A stretch of DNA of 64,000 nt from positions 22,629 to 86,628 of the forward strand of contig CAYQKV010000010.1 of assembly GCA_964418255.1 (NCBI GenBank), read 5' to 3'. Position numbers and translations under genes: made by a program. The stretch is from CAG-1782 sp964418255 (GTDB lineage Bacteria; Bacillota; Clostridia; Christensenellales; DTU072). Below are positions 28,101 through 35,632 of the stretch, piece after piece. Numbering within the stretch: position 1 is the first letter of the stretch; every line of letters begins with the position of its first letter. The notes under the pieces were generated by a model. It had not been told where the DNA came from. It did not search any database and saw only the letters and a list, made by a program, of their open reading frames with translations.

Positions 28101-28349
28101 GTCTATTTCAGTATCGGAATATACGGCAATCGGTCCGTTGATTACCGTGAAGTTTACGTTCGGGTCGGTTCCTTCGCTTATTCTCATTCTTACGGAAGGA
28201 CTCCATTGATAATCCGCCGCTTCCGCGCTCACGCCTGCGTTCGCACGCGCGTAAGAAAAAAGCGTTAATAAAAGCGTCAACGCCGCAAGGACGGCGATAA
28301 TCGCCGCAATAAATGCTTTGAATAGATTTTTCTTCGCTCCCAAAACCAT
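22113..28349 (-). CDS. Very large membrane-anchored surface protein with Ig-like repeats
   Basis: About 2,078 residues. The ATG at 28349 was chosen, preceded by GGAAGG at 7 bases; the frame is open 22 codons further. A signal sequence follows (FKAFIAAIIAVLAALTLLL). Most of the protein is a series of beta-sandwich-like repeats of about 100-110 residues recognised by recurring endings such as IDTTPPVIRFDGG, VNIDSATPNVNL and RIDNTTPDIDEA. A helical region (about 1,730-1,880, with EKLYNRTSFELRSDYAEMYEY) comes before the end. A membrane helix (YIGAALFGIIILVVIIAGI) and a basic tail anchor it. Stretches of YYSYEFTLP-like sequence suggest binding or scaffolding outside the cell. There is no LPXTG motif. 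The exact ligand is unknown. Confidence 0.85.
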   Translation of the reverse strand: MVLGAKKNLFKAFIAAIIAVLAALTLLLTLFSYARANAGVSAEAADYQWSPSVRMRISEGTDPNVNFTVINGPIAVYSDTEIDFFVRVSSEIANGSTFKYCKSTRQLNTDAEKAAATWITIDKNNRYEAVEDTESVVYYWMDSDANSNFTGYVYFRREYSSTTSEGGQVTNVIEYFPTYRNLIYTVSTADYAPEITGVTARMAGGTVYDGRWLASNLTFEITTGLMEGGQAFDAGKELLSYSIDDGKNFIPIANGNTVEVKDRALDGKVLVFRVTNISGTVEALWKYGEHEGEYPVRMDPYRPEFSVSAETTDLTGNRIEYVNGSWTSRAVSFTLQDISGCCSAITYSVSVGGGDYAEAVGSTTFSSTVGSVKFRATNQAGTVYEYGTAFNVNIDSATPNVNLSAATTDPDDDSRKKTLTSSTDANGTVSFGYANGDIEVYVYNRNASGVAINNASGTVFQYQEKVDGIYTGSWRNMTAQVRSSTGETGYVLTASTRDIISVTRTFKFRIVSNAGLASDEEEATFTLIKSAYLIELGDITAEMNALGWIADKAVVRVSVPTDSKRGTDGTYSVPTVTYDFYYQATNAVGEASRARGRAVEFHEEKESEVRWWYEFDLVASADSTFTVYAKNAAGKNSANTETTDDKIRIDVLDPVYTLSGYIHPTEDIPKEDYIYLDVENPGWVNGQIVLVLRVREGVSGNYVKEMIYATENGEILRDEHTGEIVWQPRNQQMDVSESVLERDENGIEWQWQVYRITIDIKDELEEGERVYIGSRQYKWRVYTNSGKYADVDFTANIDTSDVVAISDFTANSGNKEENVVISGASGQRYVDMSDYGFSVCENTEFSFASSIDRNGVEDHYIIKYQFFNGDGMTGEELLSYAGRLTEAYFVTIAAGVKLPVVIQSDAVGDIYVAIFIESTARAYDGKTVGAGPYVVKLHYDTKNLVITYELQADDNGADVTEDMQAGEWVKGRIFVNVQVKTDDAGGVKIDSSYTFYYMRLASVTGGIPDNGWILVDNGLLTENTDSYSYEFTLPFIDEGFSGYIAVSVCNGAGYRSKQEAASVVLIRIDNTTPDIDEAIVYSREPSADFAEGIRADESRITVGSVEVDVLTYYSTEEISLRRVIDDSRSTIGFYYLPLGAEVSSLNYIKSDFTLLGNSSVGLFGAAGITLSKNTYSTVYYALFAKNEVGTEALGATEMTGGNITLSRVYRFVCDPGTVEGTMRYDEQNGIYSEQTGMFTYLWKNSINIFLTGTGSVAPIHEESYILFQFSVDNGATWFDYLDYGATKWYYSGEDATLSFSPSLFGNYVDPEGNRPFENGVNGVFTFRARNKAGATKVYGNAYIAMEDTVPEFEVITLDSDNLTYYGGEADLTKDPIKWSGGPITIQINTLVMPASGITYMYYLEYNDGSSIISTAEEGSFGKKLTNNRIFSTDTLDGFNLNRDAVLTVTAIGNSTNALYSQIKVRLAVDQVVPEFTLTGQAYRQNSSITELVTSGQWTNRDTVSVSKSAIAQNVSEVEYWYTVKNKDSTAAESAPTRWGDSVGSIEKSESCVITVTATSKAGLSYVREFVINIDTTPPVIRFDGGMNVIAGEEYFIDLRVYVEEANIEICEYITIKEESRGFAFTPGGYILSTSSVDNSTRYEKTTGEPYRGYVRVYVKDYAGNEASIDFYVLPFRLTVNNLTLTDEDLAQVTAYEDALAKARGYMETSRVSYFENLISRLRDRENTLRKEISGYQDYLEKLYNRTSFELRSDYAEMYEYMETFNDYKTYGKEWIQSAITGDSTSKYYAYYQNFLTVFGQLEALMGEVERTEDNVIALPAINMVEREDYEDILRVYDQYRNLTMDQKACFTSNLYNKLMDLKESCEVLLLVDEELGVAIDGDFAPGATINVTVYGSTTGTFTNAQSLLAQTVSETLPRTVVSVHRIALSGAYSQTSASDITVTLPIEEEYRSYIFFSVYELSDDGSVKLVNGTEIMPDGRSIQFATDELSTYVLCVKAEMEQTDTSDGKYGTILGLELDTKMIRYLIYIGAALFGIIILVVIIAGIRHRRFLNSYNRAYRHSMYRKGVKGIPKGNKMR

Positions 28350-28560
28350 ACTTCTACCTTCCATTCCGATGATGGCGTCTCCGTCGGCGCGTCCAGGAAA
28401 GACACTTCCGCACATTAAGACGATTATATATTAACATAAAATAATATTTATTTCAATACCTTTATACATTTTTAAGGCTGTTTTTTCCGTCCCCCGTTTG
28501 CTCCGCTTACCCATATGTAAAAAAAATTTGAAAAAAAGGAAATTTTTATGCAAAAAGTAG

Positions 28561-28589
28561 TTTACAAACAAAGTTTTAGTAAATATAAT
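28561..28589 (+). promoter_or_regulatory. Promoter of the zinc-ribbon acidic protein gene
   Basis: TTTACA (28561-28566), 17-base spacer, TATAAT (28584-28589). The distance to the start codon at 28646 leaves a leader of about 50 bases. Confidence 0.7.
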
Positions 28590-28645
28590 ATATCCACGAT
28601 TGCGATACGTAAAAATTCATACGCATTCGTTTAAGGAGACGATTT

Positions 28646-29149
28646 ATGGCGAAATATAAAAAATGTCCGCGTTGCGAAATAAACTATATCCTCGAAGAAG
28701 AGGAATACTGCGAAATCTGCAAACAGGAACTCAGCGGCGCAAAACATATCGAAGACGACGAAATCGACGACGAAGACGATACCGGTCTCTGCCCCGTCTG
28801 CCGTAAAAACTACCTTGCCGACGGCGAAACCGTCTGCGAAGAATGCGCTCGGCGCGAAGAATACGCCCAGTCCTCCCTCAAAGACGACATAGACGAGGAA
28901 ATTCCCGAAGAAGACGATTCCGAAACCGCAGTGGAAAGCGAAGACGACGACTGGGAACTCTCCCTCGAAGAAATGCAGGACGAAGAATTCGCCGACGACG
29001 CTTTCGAAGACGAGAAAACCGAAGACGAAGAAGAGGAAGAAACCGAGGAAGAAAAACTCGACGAAGATATCGACCTCGACGACCTCGGCGACCTCGGCGA
29101 CGACGATGACGAGGAAGATAAAGAAACAGAAGACGAAGAAGACGAATAA
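28646..29149 (+). CDS. Zinc-ribbon protein with very acidic tail
   Basis: A 167-residue protein with no family I can name. Two zinc ribbons are visible: CPRCEINYI with CEICK in residues 7-25, and CPVCRKNYL with CEECARR in residues 49-70. From about residue 75 to the end the sequence is almost only Glu, Asp and a few hydrophobic residues, including DDDWELSLEEMQDEEFADD. It carries its own promoter, a strong Shine-Dalgarno site (AAGGAGAC) and a strong terminator. The acidic tail could mimic nucleic acid or bind a basic partner; the ribbons suggest contact with nucleic acid or the transcription or translation machinery. Codon use matches the neighbouring core genes. Confidence 0.75.
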   Translation: MAKYKKCPRCEINYILEEEEYCEICKQELSGAKHIEDDEIDDEDDTGLCPVCRKNYLADGETVCEECARREEYAQSSLKDDIDEEIPEEDDSETAVESEDDDWELSLEEMQDEEFADDAFEDEKTEDEEEEETEEEKLDEDIDLDDLGDLGDDDDEEDKETEDEEDE

Positions 29150-29233
29150 TCTTCCCTAAACAGTATTTTCGGGTTTCGATTATCGCATTTCGGGTTCCTC
29201 GAAAATATAATTAAACTTAATTTTTGCAATAAC

Positions 29234-29278
29234 AAACGCCCTCTCCGCATTGCGCGGAAAGGGCGTTTTGCTTTTTTT
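29234..29278 (+). terminator. Terminator between the acidic protein gene and the convergent operon
   Basis: The hairpin ACGCCCTCTCCGC paired with GCGCGGAAAGGGCGT is followed by a T run on the plus strand; A residues on the left side let it work in both directions. Confidence 0.75.
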
Positions 29279-29313
29279 GTTTCGCCTTGACCGCCGCTTG
29301 CGGTCGCCCCTTC

Positions 29314-31605
29314 TTAATTCACTTTTTTGAACTCGTAGAAGCCTTTGCCTACGACTTCCGTTCCCGTCTTAGGCGCGTCCGTTCCGTCGCAGTAAACAAG
29401 CGCGCTTCCGTTTCCTGCGTTGGACGCGTCGAAAGCGTAGTAGTACTGATGCGTTTGTTTTTCGCTCGCGCCTTTACCCGCAAGGCAGAGCACGACGTCG
29501 CCGTTAATCGTAAGCGTATAATTTCCGTCGAGGTTGAACACGGGAATATAGTATCTTCCGTCTTCCGCGAGGAATTTGCCGTCGACGGCTGTGTCGACGT
29601 TGACAATAACGTCCCCCGTAAGGTTAAGCGTGACGTATTTCTGTCTTTCGTAAGTTTCGTATCCCGCGCCCTGGTACGCTTCCACAAAAGCGGAAAGGCT
29701 GTCGTACGTCGTCCCGGCAAAGTCTATCGACGGTTCGGAAATCAACTCGTAATTCGCGCCCGTAGGCACGCCGTGTTCGTATTTTAAGGGTTCGTCGACG
29801 AATTTAATTATACTTCCCAGCATTTCGTTGAGATTGCCGTTCCATATAAACGCTCTCTGCTCTTTGGGAGTGTTGGTCATATCGTACTCCTCTCCCGTCG
29901 CGTCGATAACTCCCGCTCCCGCGAGCACGGCAAGGGAAGAGCCCTGTACCGTTTTGGTAACTTCTCCGCCTATATCGCTCAGTTTCGTGTTTTCGTCTAT
30001 AAGACTGAGCACTCCCGTCTCGAGTTTTTCCTGCTCGAACACGTCTTTAAGTTCGAGGCTGTCCATACGGTCTCCGAGACCTTTCATCGGGCGATAATAC
30101 CCTTCATATTCTTTGGTCTCGTACACCTCGTAACAAACCGCGTCGTTTACTATCGCCGTTTTGGGCGAGTCGCCGTTCATAACGCAAACGTACGCTACTT
30201 TTTCGCCTTTCGCGTTCGTTATGTATTTATAAACCTCGCCTTCGAGCTGTTTAAGAATATCTTCCGCGTCGGGAACGGTCGCGTCCGCGTCGTTTTTGCT
30301 TATGAAAGCAAGTCTGTCCGACAGCGTTGAATATCTTATCGATTTAAGCACCTGCGCGCTTTCTTCGTCGATATCTATGATTTCATCGAGGAAAAGACGG
30401 TCCACCGTCTCGTCCATTTTCGTCACGAGCGTATTTTTAAGCGTGAGCATAAGCGGCGTGGTGGACGGGTCGGTTTCGTCGATGTCGACTACGTCTCCGA
30501 ACATAAGCGTCGAAATGCTGTCGTTAAACCCGATTAACGGATGGTTTTTGTCTTCCGCGCCCTCTCCCGCGCGTTTGGTTTCATAGCAAAGATACTCGTC
30601 GTTTACCGCGTCGTAAACCCTTATTCCATCTTCGATGACGAACACGTACGGCGTGCCGTCTTCTCCGTAAATATACTCGTATCCGTCCGCTTCCAACGCC
30701 GCGACCGAAGCATAACTTTCGCTCGCTCTGAACGCCGCGTCGTACGCGTCGAACTCGGTTTTATTCAGTTTTACGGTAACGCTTTCAATCGACGCATATT
30801 CGAGCTTTTGCATAATTTTTTCCGAATTTTCGTCGATATCCATTATATCCCCGACGAACAAAGATTTAATAATGCCGTCGGCTTCCGTTCCGCCCAGTTC
30901 TCCTATCGTCGTGTCTTTGAGCGCGACGAGCACGGAGTTACTCTCGTTTTCGTCGATTTCTATTACGTCGGAAAGTTTAAGTCCGTCGATTGCCTCGGTG
31001 AGTTTTTCCCCGCCGATTTCGGAAATTTTCAAATCCTGTATCGCTTTCAGAACGGCGTTGCTCTCTTCCTCGGTTATCTCCACGAATTCGTTCAATTTCT
31101 TTTCGGTAAGTCCTTCGAACGCTTCGGAAATGGGCGTAGCAAGGAAAACGGGGTCTTTGAAAACGGGCATATCCGGCAAGCCGATTTCGAATTTTTCGCT
31201 CACCTTCTCCACCGTAAGCGACTGCGCCAGCGTCGCGCCGAGGTTTGAAAAAGTACTTTCCTTAACCGTCGTTACGTCCGCGCCCGCCATATTGTACAGC
31301 GCGTCGCTTATCGCGGGATAACCTATCAAGCCTTCGAGTTGTCCGACCGTGGTCACGTCCATATCGGAAACCGCGCTTATAAGTTCCTGCACCCAGGCAA
31401 GCACCGTCTTGCTTTCCGTCTCTTCGTCGAAATCGAGCGGAAATTCCGTCTTGCTCGTCACCTGCTCTTCGATTTGCCCGACAGTCGCTTTCGTGAGAAC
31501 GAAATATATTCCCCCCGCAATTCCGCCGAGCGCAATCACCATACCCAGTATGATACATATCAATACGAGTAAAATTTTACCGATAACGCTGCTTGTAAAT
31601 TTCAT
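29314..31605 (-). CDS. Membrane-anchored repeat protein of unknown function
   Basis: A 763-residue protein starting with one membrane helix (IGKILLVLICIILGMVIALGG), so most of it is outside the membrane. The central part is built from repeats of about 45-60 residues with the consensus (V/A)LxxLKDxxIGELGG followed by a spacer and IxDxxDIDEE; copies are visible around residues 190, 230, 270, 385 and 425. The last 130 residues form a beta-rich domain ending in EVVGKGFYEFKKVN. I do not recognise a named family. It starts 15 bp after the CvpA-like gene and shares its promoter. The regularity suggests a surface scaffold. Confidence 0.75.
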   Translation of the reverse strand: MKFTSSVIGKILLVLICIILGMVIALGGIAGGIYFVLTKATVGQIEEQVTSKTEFPLDFDEETESKTVLAWVQELISAVSDMDVTTVGQLEGLIGYPAISDALYNMAGADVTTVKESTFSNLGATLAQSLTVEKVSEKFEIGLPDMPVFKDPVFLATPISEAFEGLTEKKLNEFVEITEEESNAVLKAIQDLKISEIGGEKLTEAIDGLKLSDVIEIDENESNSVLVALKDTTIGELGGTEADGIIKSLFVGDIMDIDENSEKIMQKLEYASIESVTVKLNKTEFDAYDAAFRASESYASVAALEADGYEYIYGEDGTPYVFVIEDGIRVYDAVNDEYLCYETKRAGEGAEDKNHPLIGFNDSISTLMFGDVVDIDETDPSTTPLMLTLKNTLVTKMDETVDRLFLDEIIDIDEESAQVLKSIRYSTLSDRLAFISKNDADATVPDAEDILKQLEGEVYKYITNAKGEKVAYVCVMNGDSPKTAIVNDAVCYEVYETKEYEGYYRPMKGLGDRMDSLELKDVFEQEKLETGVLSLIDENTKLSDIGGEVTKTVQGSSLAVLAGAGVIDATGEEYDMTNTPKEQRAFIWNGNLNEMLGSIIKFVDEPLKYEHGVPTGANYELISEPSIDFAGTTYDSLSAFVEAYQGAGYETYERQKYVTLNLTGDVIVNVDTAVDGKFLAEDGRYYIPVFNLDGNYTLTINGDVVLCLAGKGASEKQTHQYYYAFDASNAGNGSALVYCDGTDAPKTGTEVVGKGFYEFKKVN

Positions 31606-31620
31606 AAACTTCTCCCCTTT

Positions 31621-32556
31621 TTATCCTATAAGCCTCGTAATATCCGTTTTTGCCGCTACGCCCGAAAGCCTCGCCGCGATATTCGCCGCGGTTTCCGCCG
31701 CGCCCGAACTTTCTCCCGTTCCCGCAAACCTGCCGATAAGTCCCGCTATCGTCTCCTGCAAATTAGTGGATTTGACGAGGAAATCGTACAGGAAGTTGTG
31801 TTCGTACAAAAGTTTCGTGACCGTGGAAGAATTTATCAGTTCGTTTACCGGCAGAATAAACGTGTACGTTCCGAGAAGTCTTACGACGGCGAGCACGCCC
31901 CAGATGAGCACCATAGCGAACGCCGCTCCGACAACGAGTCCGAGAAGTTTGTCTACGAAATGCCCTATATACGTTCCGTGAACGAGCTTCTTAATCAGGA
32001 ACATTATCAGCCTGACGATTATATAACTCAATATCCACAGAATAATGAAAACCGCCGCAAGCAGGATATAGACTATCGCCGCCGTGGAAAGCACTTGCGC
32101 AAGGGTGGTGGTAACCGCCGCCGCGCCCTCTTCGCCCGCAGACGGATTGAGCACCGCTTGCGTATTCTTGCTTGAAACGACCGAGTCGAGTATGCCGCCG
32201 AGCATAGAATACGGCGTTCCTTCGAGGTAAGCGCTTACCGTATCGTAAACGTCCGTACCGTGAGCGATGACTATCGTGCCGTCGGTGTTGAAAGTAATGT
32301 CCACGTTCGACGCGTCGATTTCCGCGGGAATAACGCCCTGCACCTGCTCGTCCAACGTTTCCAGAAGCCAGTCGTCCACGTTGGTCTTGTCGATAACGAA
32401 CGACGTAACCGTGGACGCAAGCACTATCGCAAGCACGAGCGCGGCTATTCCCGAAATCAATCCGAAAATAAGTTTGTACATTCCGCGCCACAGTCCGAAA
32501 ATTATCAACAGCACCGCTATCACGACGACTATGACGTCCAAAATCAATCCGTTCAT
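31621..32556 (-). CDS. CvpA-like membrane protein
   Basis: A 311-residue membrane protein. The N-terminal 45 residues (VVVIAVLLIIFGLWRGMYKLIFG then helix GIAALVLAIVLA) fit the CvpA family. A soluble segment of about 100 residues follows, inserted between helix 2 and the next helices; then two or three helices (ILSTAAIVYILLAAVFIILWI and LLGLVVGAAFAMVLIWG). CvpA of Gram-negatives affects colicin V export and envelope stability; the insert here is unusual. GGAGG precedes the ATG. It is the first gene of a two-gene unit with the repeat protein, from the promoter at 32630-32658. Confidence 0.7.
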   Translation of the reverse strand: MNGLILDVIVVVIAVLLIIFGLWRGMYKLIFGLISGIAALVLAIVLASTVTSFVIDKTNVDDWLLETLDEQVQGVIPAEIDASNVDITFNTDGTIVIAHGTDVYDTVSAYLEGTPYSMLGGILDSVVSSKNTQAVLNPSAGEEGAAAVTTTLAQVLSTAAIVYILLAAVFIILWILSYIIVRLIMFLIKKLVHGTYIGHFVDKLLGLVVGAAFAMVLIWGVLAVVRLLGTYTFILPVNELINSSTVTKLLYEHNFLYDFLVKSTNLQETIAGLIGRFAGTGESSGAAETAANIAARLSGVAAKTDITRLIG

Positions 32557-32629
32557 TTATCCTCCCTGCTCTTTCGCAAAGCCGCGCCCTCCGAAAATTT
32601 AGGGCTACGTAAATTTATATACATAAATT

Positions 32630-32658
32630 ATTATACATTTATGCGCGCGGTTAGTCAA
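32630..32658 (-). promoter_or_regulatory. Promoter of the CvpA-like/repeat-protein operon
   Basis: Minus strand: TTGACT (32653-32658), 17-base spacer, TATAAT (32630-32635). The intergenic region 32557-32908 otherwise holds only AT-rich sequence and, near 32730-32900, the upstream region of yyaC. Confidence 0.8.
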
Positions 32659-32908
32659 GAAGAAAATTATTCTTCGTTTTTTCGACCTTTTTTTTCACCT
32701 TATCCTCCCGTGTTTCCCCTGCCTCCGTTTTAACGCTATCGTGCGATATGGGATACTTTATAGCCATATTAAGGTGACTTTTATCTTGTGTTTGCGTTCA
32801 TATAAGCCGATGCAACGCGTCGGCTTTCGAAAGGCGCGGACGCGAAAAGCTTGCCGCAAGAAACGTCTATGCGGAATAAAAAAACGCGGAAAGGCAATCA
32901 TCACGGGT

Positions 32909-33385
32909 ATGAGAATTACCGTACCCAAACCCGTCGTCATATGTATAGGCACGCCGAAAGTGAGCGGCGACAGCCTTGGTCCGCGCGTGGGCGACATTCT
33001 TATCGAAAGATACGGAGTGGACGCTTACGTTTACGGTCGCACTTCTTCTCCCGTCACGGGAGTAAACTGTTCCAAATACTTCGAGCACATACGCACGCAC
33101 CACGCGCACAGTCTCGTCATAGCGGTGGACGCGTGTCTCGGAACGCGCGCGGACATAGGGAAAGTCAAGTATTCCCTCGACGGTCTGCGCGCGGGCAGCG
33201 CGCTCGGAAAACTGCTCGGAAAATTCGGGGATATAGGTCTCCTCGGCGTGGTCGCGCAAAAATCGAACGACAATCTGGATTCGCTAAGGCGCGCCGCCGA
33301 CGAAAACGTGGAGATTTTATCGTTAAAAATCGCAAAAAAAATTCAAAATCTGATAGAAAATTTAAGGTTGACTTATAAATTCTGA
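32909..33385 (+). CDS. yyaC: YyaC-like spore protein (DUF1256, GPR-like fold)
   Basis: A 158-residue protein. CIGTPKVSGDSLGPRVGDIL followed by VYGRTSSPVTGVN and VIAVDACLGTRADIGKV matches the YyaC family of sporulation proteins, which share a fold with the spore protease GPR. The conserved acidic residues in SGDSLGP and AVDACLG are present. The start was placed at the ATG at 32909, where the family similarity begins; the frame is open back to 32741 but that part is not conserved-looking. Its presence suggests a sporulating organism or recent loss of sporulation. It lies just upstream of ftsH but a separate ftsH promoter region is likely. Confidence 0.85.
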   Translation: MRITVPKPVVICIGTPKVSGDSLGPRVGDILIERYGVDAYVYGRTSSPVTGVNCSKYFEHIRTHHAHSLVIAVDACLGTRADIGKVKYSLDGLRAGSALGKLLGKFGDIGLLGVVAQKSNDNLDSLRRAADENVEILSLKIAKKIQNLIENLRLTYKF

Positions 33386-33493
33386 CTTACACTCCCCTTA
33401 AACAAGGCAATATCGAAGATTAAACCGTTTGCTTTATCGGAATAATTCTGATATACTGTTTTATAATATTTTATACGGGAAAGAGGGTTACAA

Positions 33494-35584
33494 GTGGATA
33501 ATAAACCGAACAACAGCAAAAGAACTCTGATTATCATATTTTCGCTTATACTCGTGGCGATAGCCGTCGCTCTTCTGATTTCCAATCTGAACAGAACCGC
33601 GGTTAAATCGTATACCGAGTTGTGGGACGACGTAAAAGCGGGCAAAGTTACGGAAATCGCGTTCTCCGATTCCTATTCCGCCACCGTAATAATAGATACC
33701 GACGGCGCGGCGGGCAACAAGACGGAAAAATACAACGTGGTCGTCGTTTCGCGTACTCTCGCCGACGACATAAAAGCATATTGCGAAGAAAACTCCCTCG
33801 CTATGCCGAAAATAACTCTCACCAACCCCAACAGCGGCACTTCGTGGTCTACGATAATTTCCATTCTCAGTTTCGTAATCATCGCCGTACTTGCGATTAT
33901 TTTGATTATGAGTATGCGCGGCAAGGGCGGCAACGGCGCGCTCAACTTCGGCAAGACCAAACCGAGAATAGCCGCCAACGTCAAAGTTCGTTTCTCCGAC
34001 GTCGCAGGCGCGGAAGAGGAAAAAACCGAACTCTGCGAAATCGTGGACTTTCTCAAAAATCCCCGTAAATTTATCGAAATAGGCGCGAAAATTCCCCGCG
34101 GCGTTCTCCTTGTCGGTCCTCCGGGAACGGGTAAAACATTGTTTGCGAAAGCAGTCGCAGGCGAAGCCAACGTGCCGTTTTTCAGCATCTCGGGCAGCGA
34201 CTTCGTTGAAATGTTCGTAGGCGTAGGCGCAAGCAGAGTCCGCGACCTTTTCGCTCAGGCAAAGAAAAATATGCCCTGTATCATATTCATAGACGAAATC
34301 GACGCGGTCGGACGTCAGAGAGGCGCGGGTCTCGGCGGCGGTAACGACGAAAGAGAACAAACCCTCAACCAACTTCTCGTTCAGATGGACGGTTTCGACA
34401 CCAACGACGGAATTATCGTTATGGCGGCGACCAACCGCGCGGACATTCTCGACCCCGCTCTTCTCCGTCCCGGCAGATTCGACAGACAAATCTACGTCAA
34501 TATTCCCGACGTCAAGGGAAGAGAGGCGATTTTCAAGGTGCACGCCCGCAATAAGCCGATTAGCCCCGACGTCGACTTCCGCACCCTCGCCCGTATGACG
34601 AGCGGTTTCAGCGGAGCGGACATAGCCAACCTTCTCAACGAAGCGGCAATTCTCGCCGCGCGCAATAACCGCAAAGTCATCATTATGCACGACATTCTCG
34701 AAGGCATAAACAAGGTTATCGCGGGACCGCAGAAAAAATCGCGGGTAATAACCGAAAGCGACAAGAGAATAACCGCTTATCACGAAGCGGGACACGCAAT
34801 AGTCGGCAGACTTATGAAATACTGCGACGCGGTTCAGGAAGTCAGCATCATTCCGAGAGGAATGGCGGCGGGCTATACTTTGAGCCGTCCGAAGAACGAC
34901 AACAGCCACGTCACGAAAAACAAATTAAACGACCAAATCGCGATGATGCTCGGCGGAAGAGCAAGCGAAGAGATAGTCATTAAAGACATTTCCACGGGCG
35001 CGAGCAACGATATAAAACGCGCGTCGGATATAGCGCGCAAAATGGTATGCGAATGGGGTATGAGCGACAGACTCCCCAACCTCTTCTTCGGCGGCGACCA
35101 GGAAGTCTTTATCGGAAGAGACTATCAGACGCAAGTAAGTTACAGCGACGAAGTAGCGGGAATAATCGACGAGGAAATCAAGAAAATCATCGAAACCAAC
35201 TATAAACGCGCTTACGAATGTCTGGAAAGCCACAGAGATATTCTCGACAATATGGTAAAACTCCTCTTCGACCGCGAAACCATTTACTCCGACGAAGTGG
35301 ATATGCTTATGGACGGCGTTTCCCTCGACGAAATCAATAAATATATCGACGAAAAGAACTCGAAAATCGAGGAAGAAGCCAAAAAATACAACCCGCCCGT
35401 AATTAAACCCGCTTTCGACCCGGCAAGCACCATTATCGTCCCCGGCGAAAAAACGGATAACGGCTCTGACACCCCCGCGGGAGAAACTTCGGAAGCTAAA
35501 CAACCCGAAAACGAGATTAAACCCGAAGAAACGGATAATAAGGATAAGGATACGGACAAACCCGAAAACGACGAAAAAGAATAA
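33494..35584 (+). CDS. ftsH: ATP-dependent zinc metalloprotease FtsH
   Basis: A 696-residue membrane protease that removes misfolded membrane proteins and short-lived regulators. Two N-terminal helices (about 10-30 and 120-141) flank a short extracytoplasmic domain. The AAA module has Walker A GPPGTGKT at 208-215, Walker B IIFIDE at 263-268 and the second region of homology ATNRADILDPALLRPGRFD. The zinc site is HEAGH at 430-434. It starts with GTG, preceded by AGAGGG. The C-terminal tail of about 75 residues is rich in Lys, Asp, Glu and Pro and longer than usual. It is followed after 48 bp by a flavin protein gene. Confidence 0.98.
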   Translation: MDNKPNNSKRTLIIIFSLILVAIAVALLISNLNRTAVKSYTELWDDVKAGKVTEIAFSDSYSATVIIDTDGAAGNKTEKYNVVVVSRTLADDIKAYCEENSLAMPKITLTNPNSGTSWSTIISILSFVIIAVLAIILIMSMRGKGGNGALNFGKTKPRIAANVKVRFSDVAGAEEEKTELCEIVDFLKNPRKFIEIGAKIPRGVLLVGPPGTGKTLFAKAVAGEANVPFFSISGSDFVEMFVGVGASRVRDLFAQAKKNMPCIIFIDEIDAVGRQRGAGLGGGNDEREQTLNQLLVQMDGFDTNDGIIVMAATNRADILDPALLRPGRFDRQIYVNIPDVKGREAIFKVHARNKPISPDVDFRTLARMTSGFSGADIANLLNEAAILAARNNRKVIIMHDILEGINKVIAGPQKKSRVITESDKRITAYHEAGHAIVGRLMKYCDAVQEVSIIPRGMAAGYTLSRPKNDNSHVTKNKLNDQIAMMLGGRASEEIVIKDISTGASNDIKRASDIARKMVCEWGMSDRLPNLFFGGDQEVFIGRDYQTQVSYSDEVAGIIDEEIKKIIETNYKRAYECLESHRDILDNMVKLLFDRETIYSDEVDMLMDGVSLDEINKYIDEKNSKIEEEAKKYNPPVIKPAFDPASTIIVPGEKTDNGSDTPAGETSEAKQPENEIKPEETDNKDKDTDKPENDEKE

Positions 35585-35632
35585 GTTTCTAAAATAAGGA
35601 AAAGCAAACTAATCGGTAAAGGAGAGCGGTTT

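Noticed and set aside
28810..29250. Serine-rich frame opposite the acidic protein gene
   Set aside because: Runs of Ser arise from the complement of Glu and Asp codons.
33488..34909. Long open frame opposite ftsH
   Set aside because: Mirror of the AAA domain coding region; low-complexity composition.
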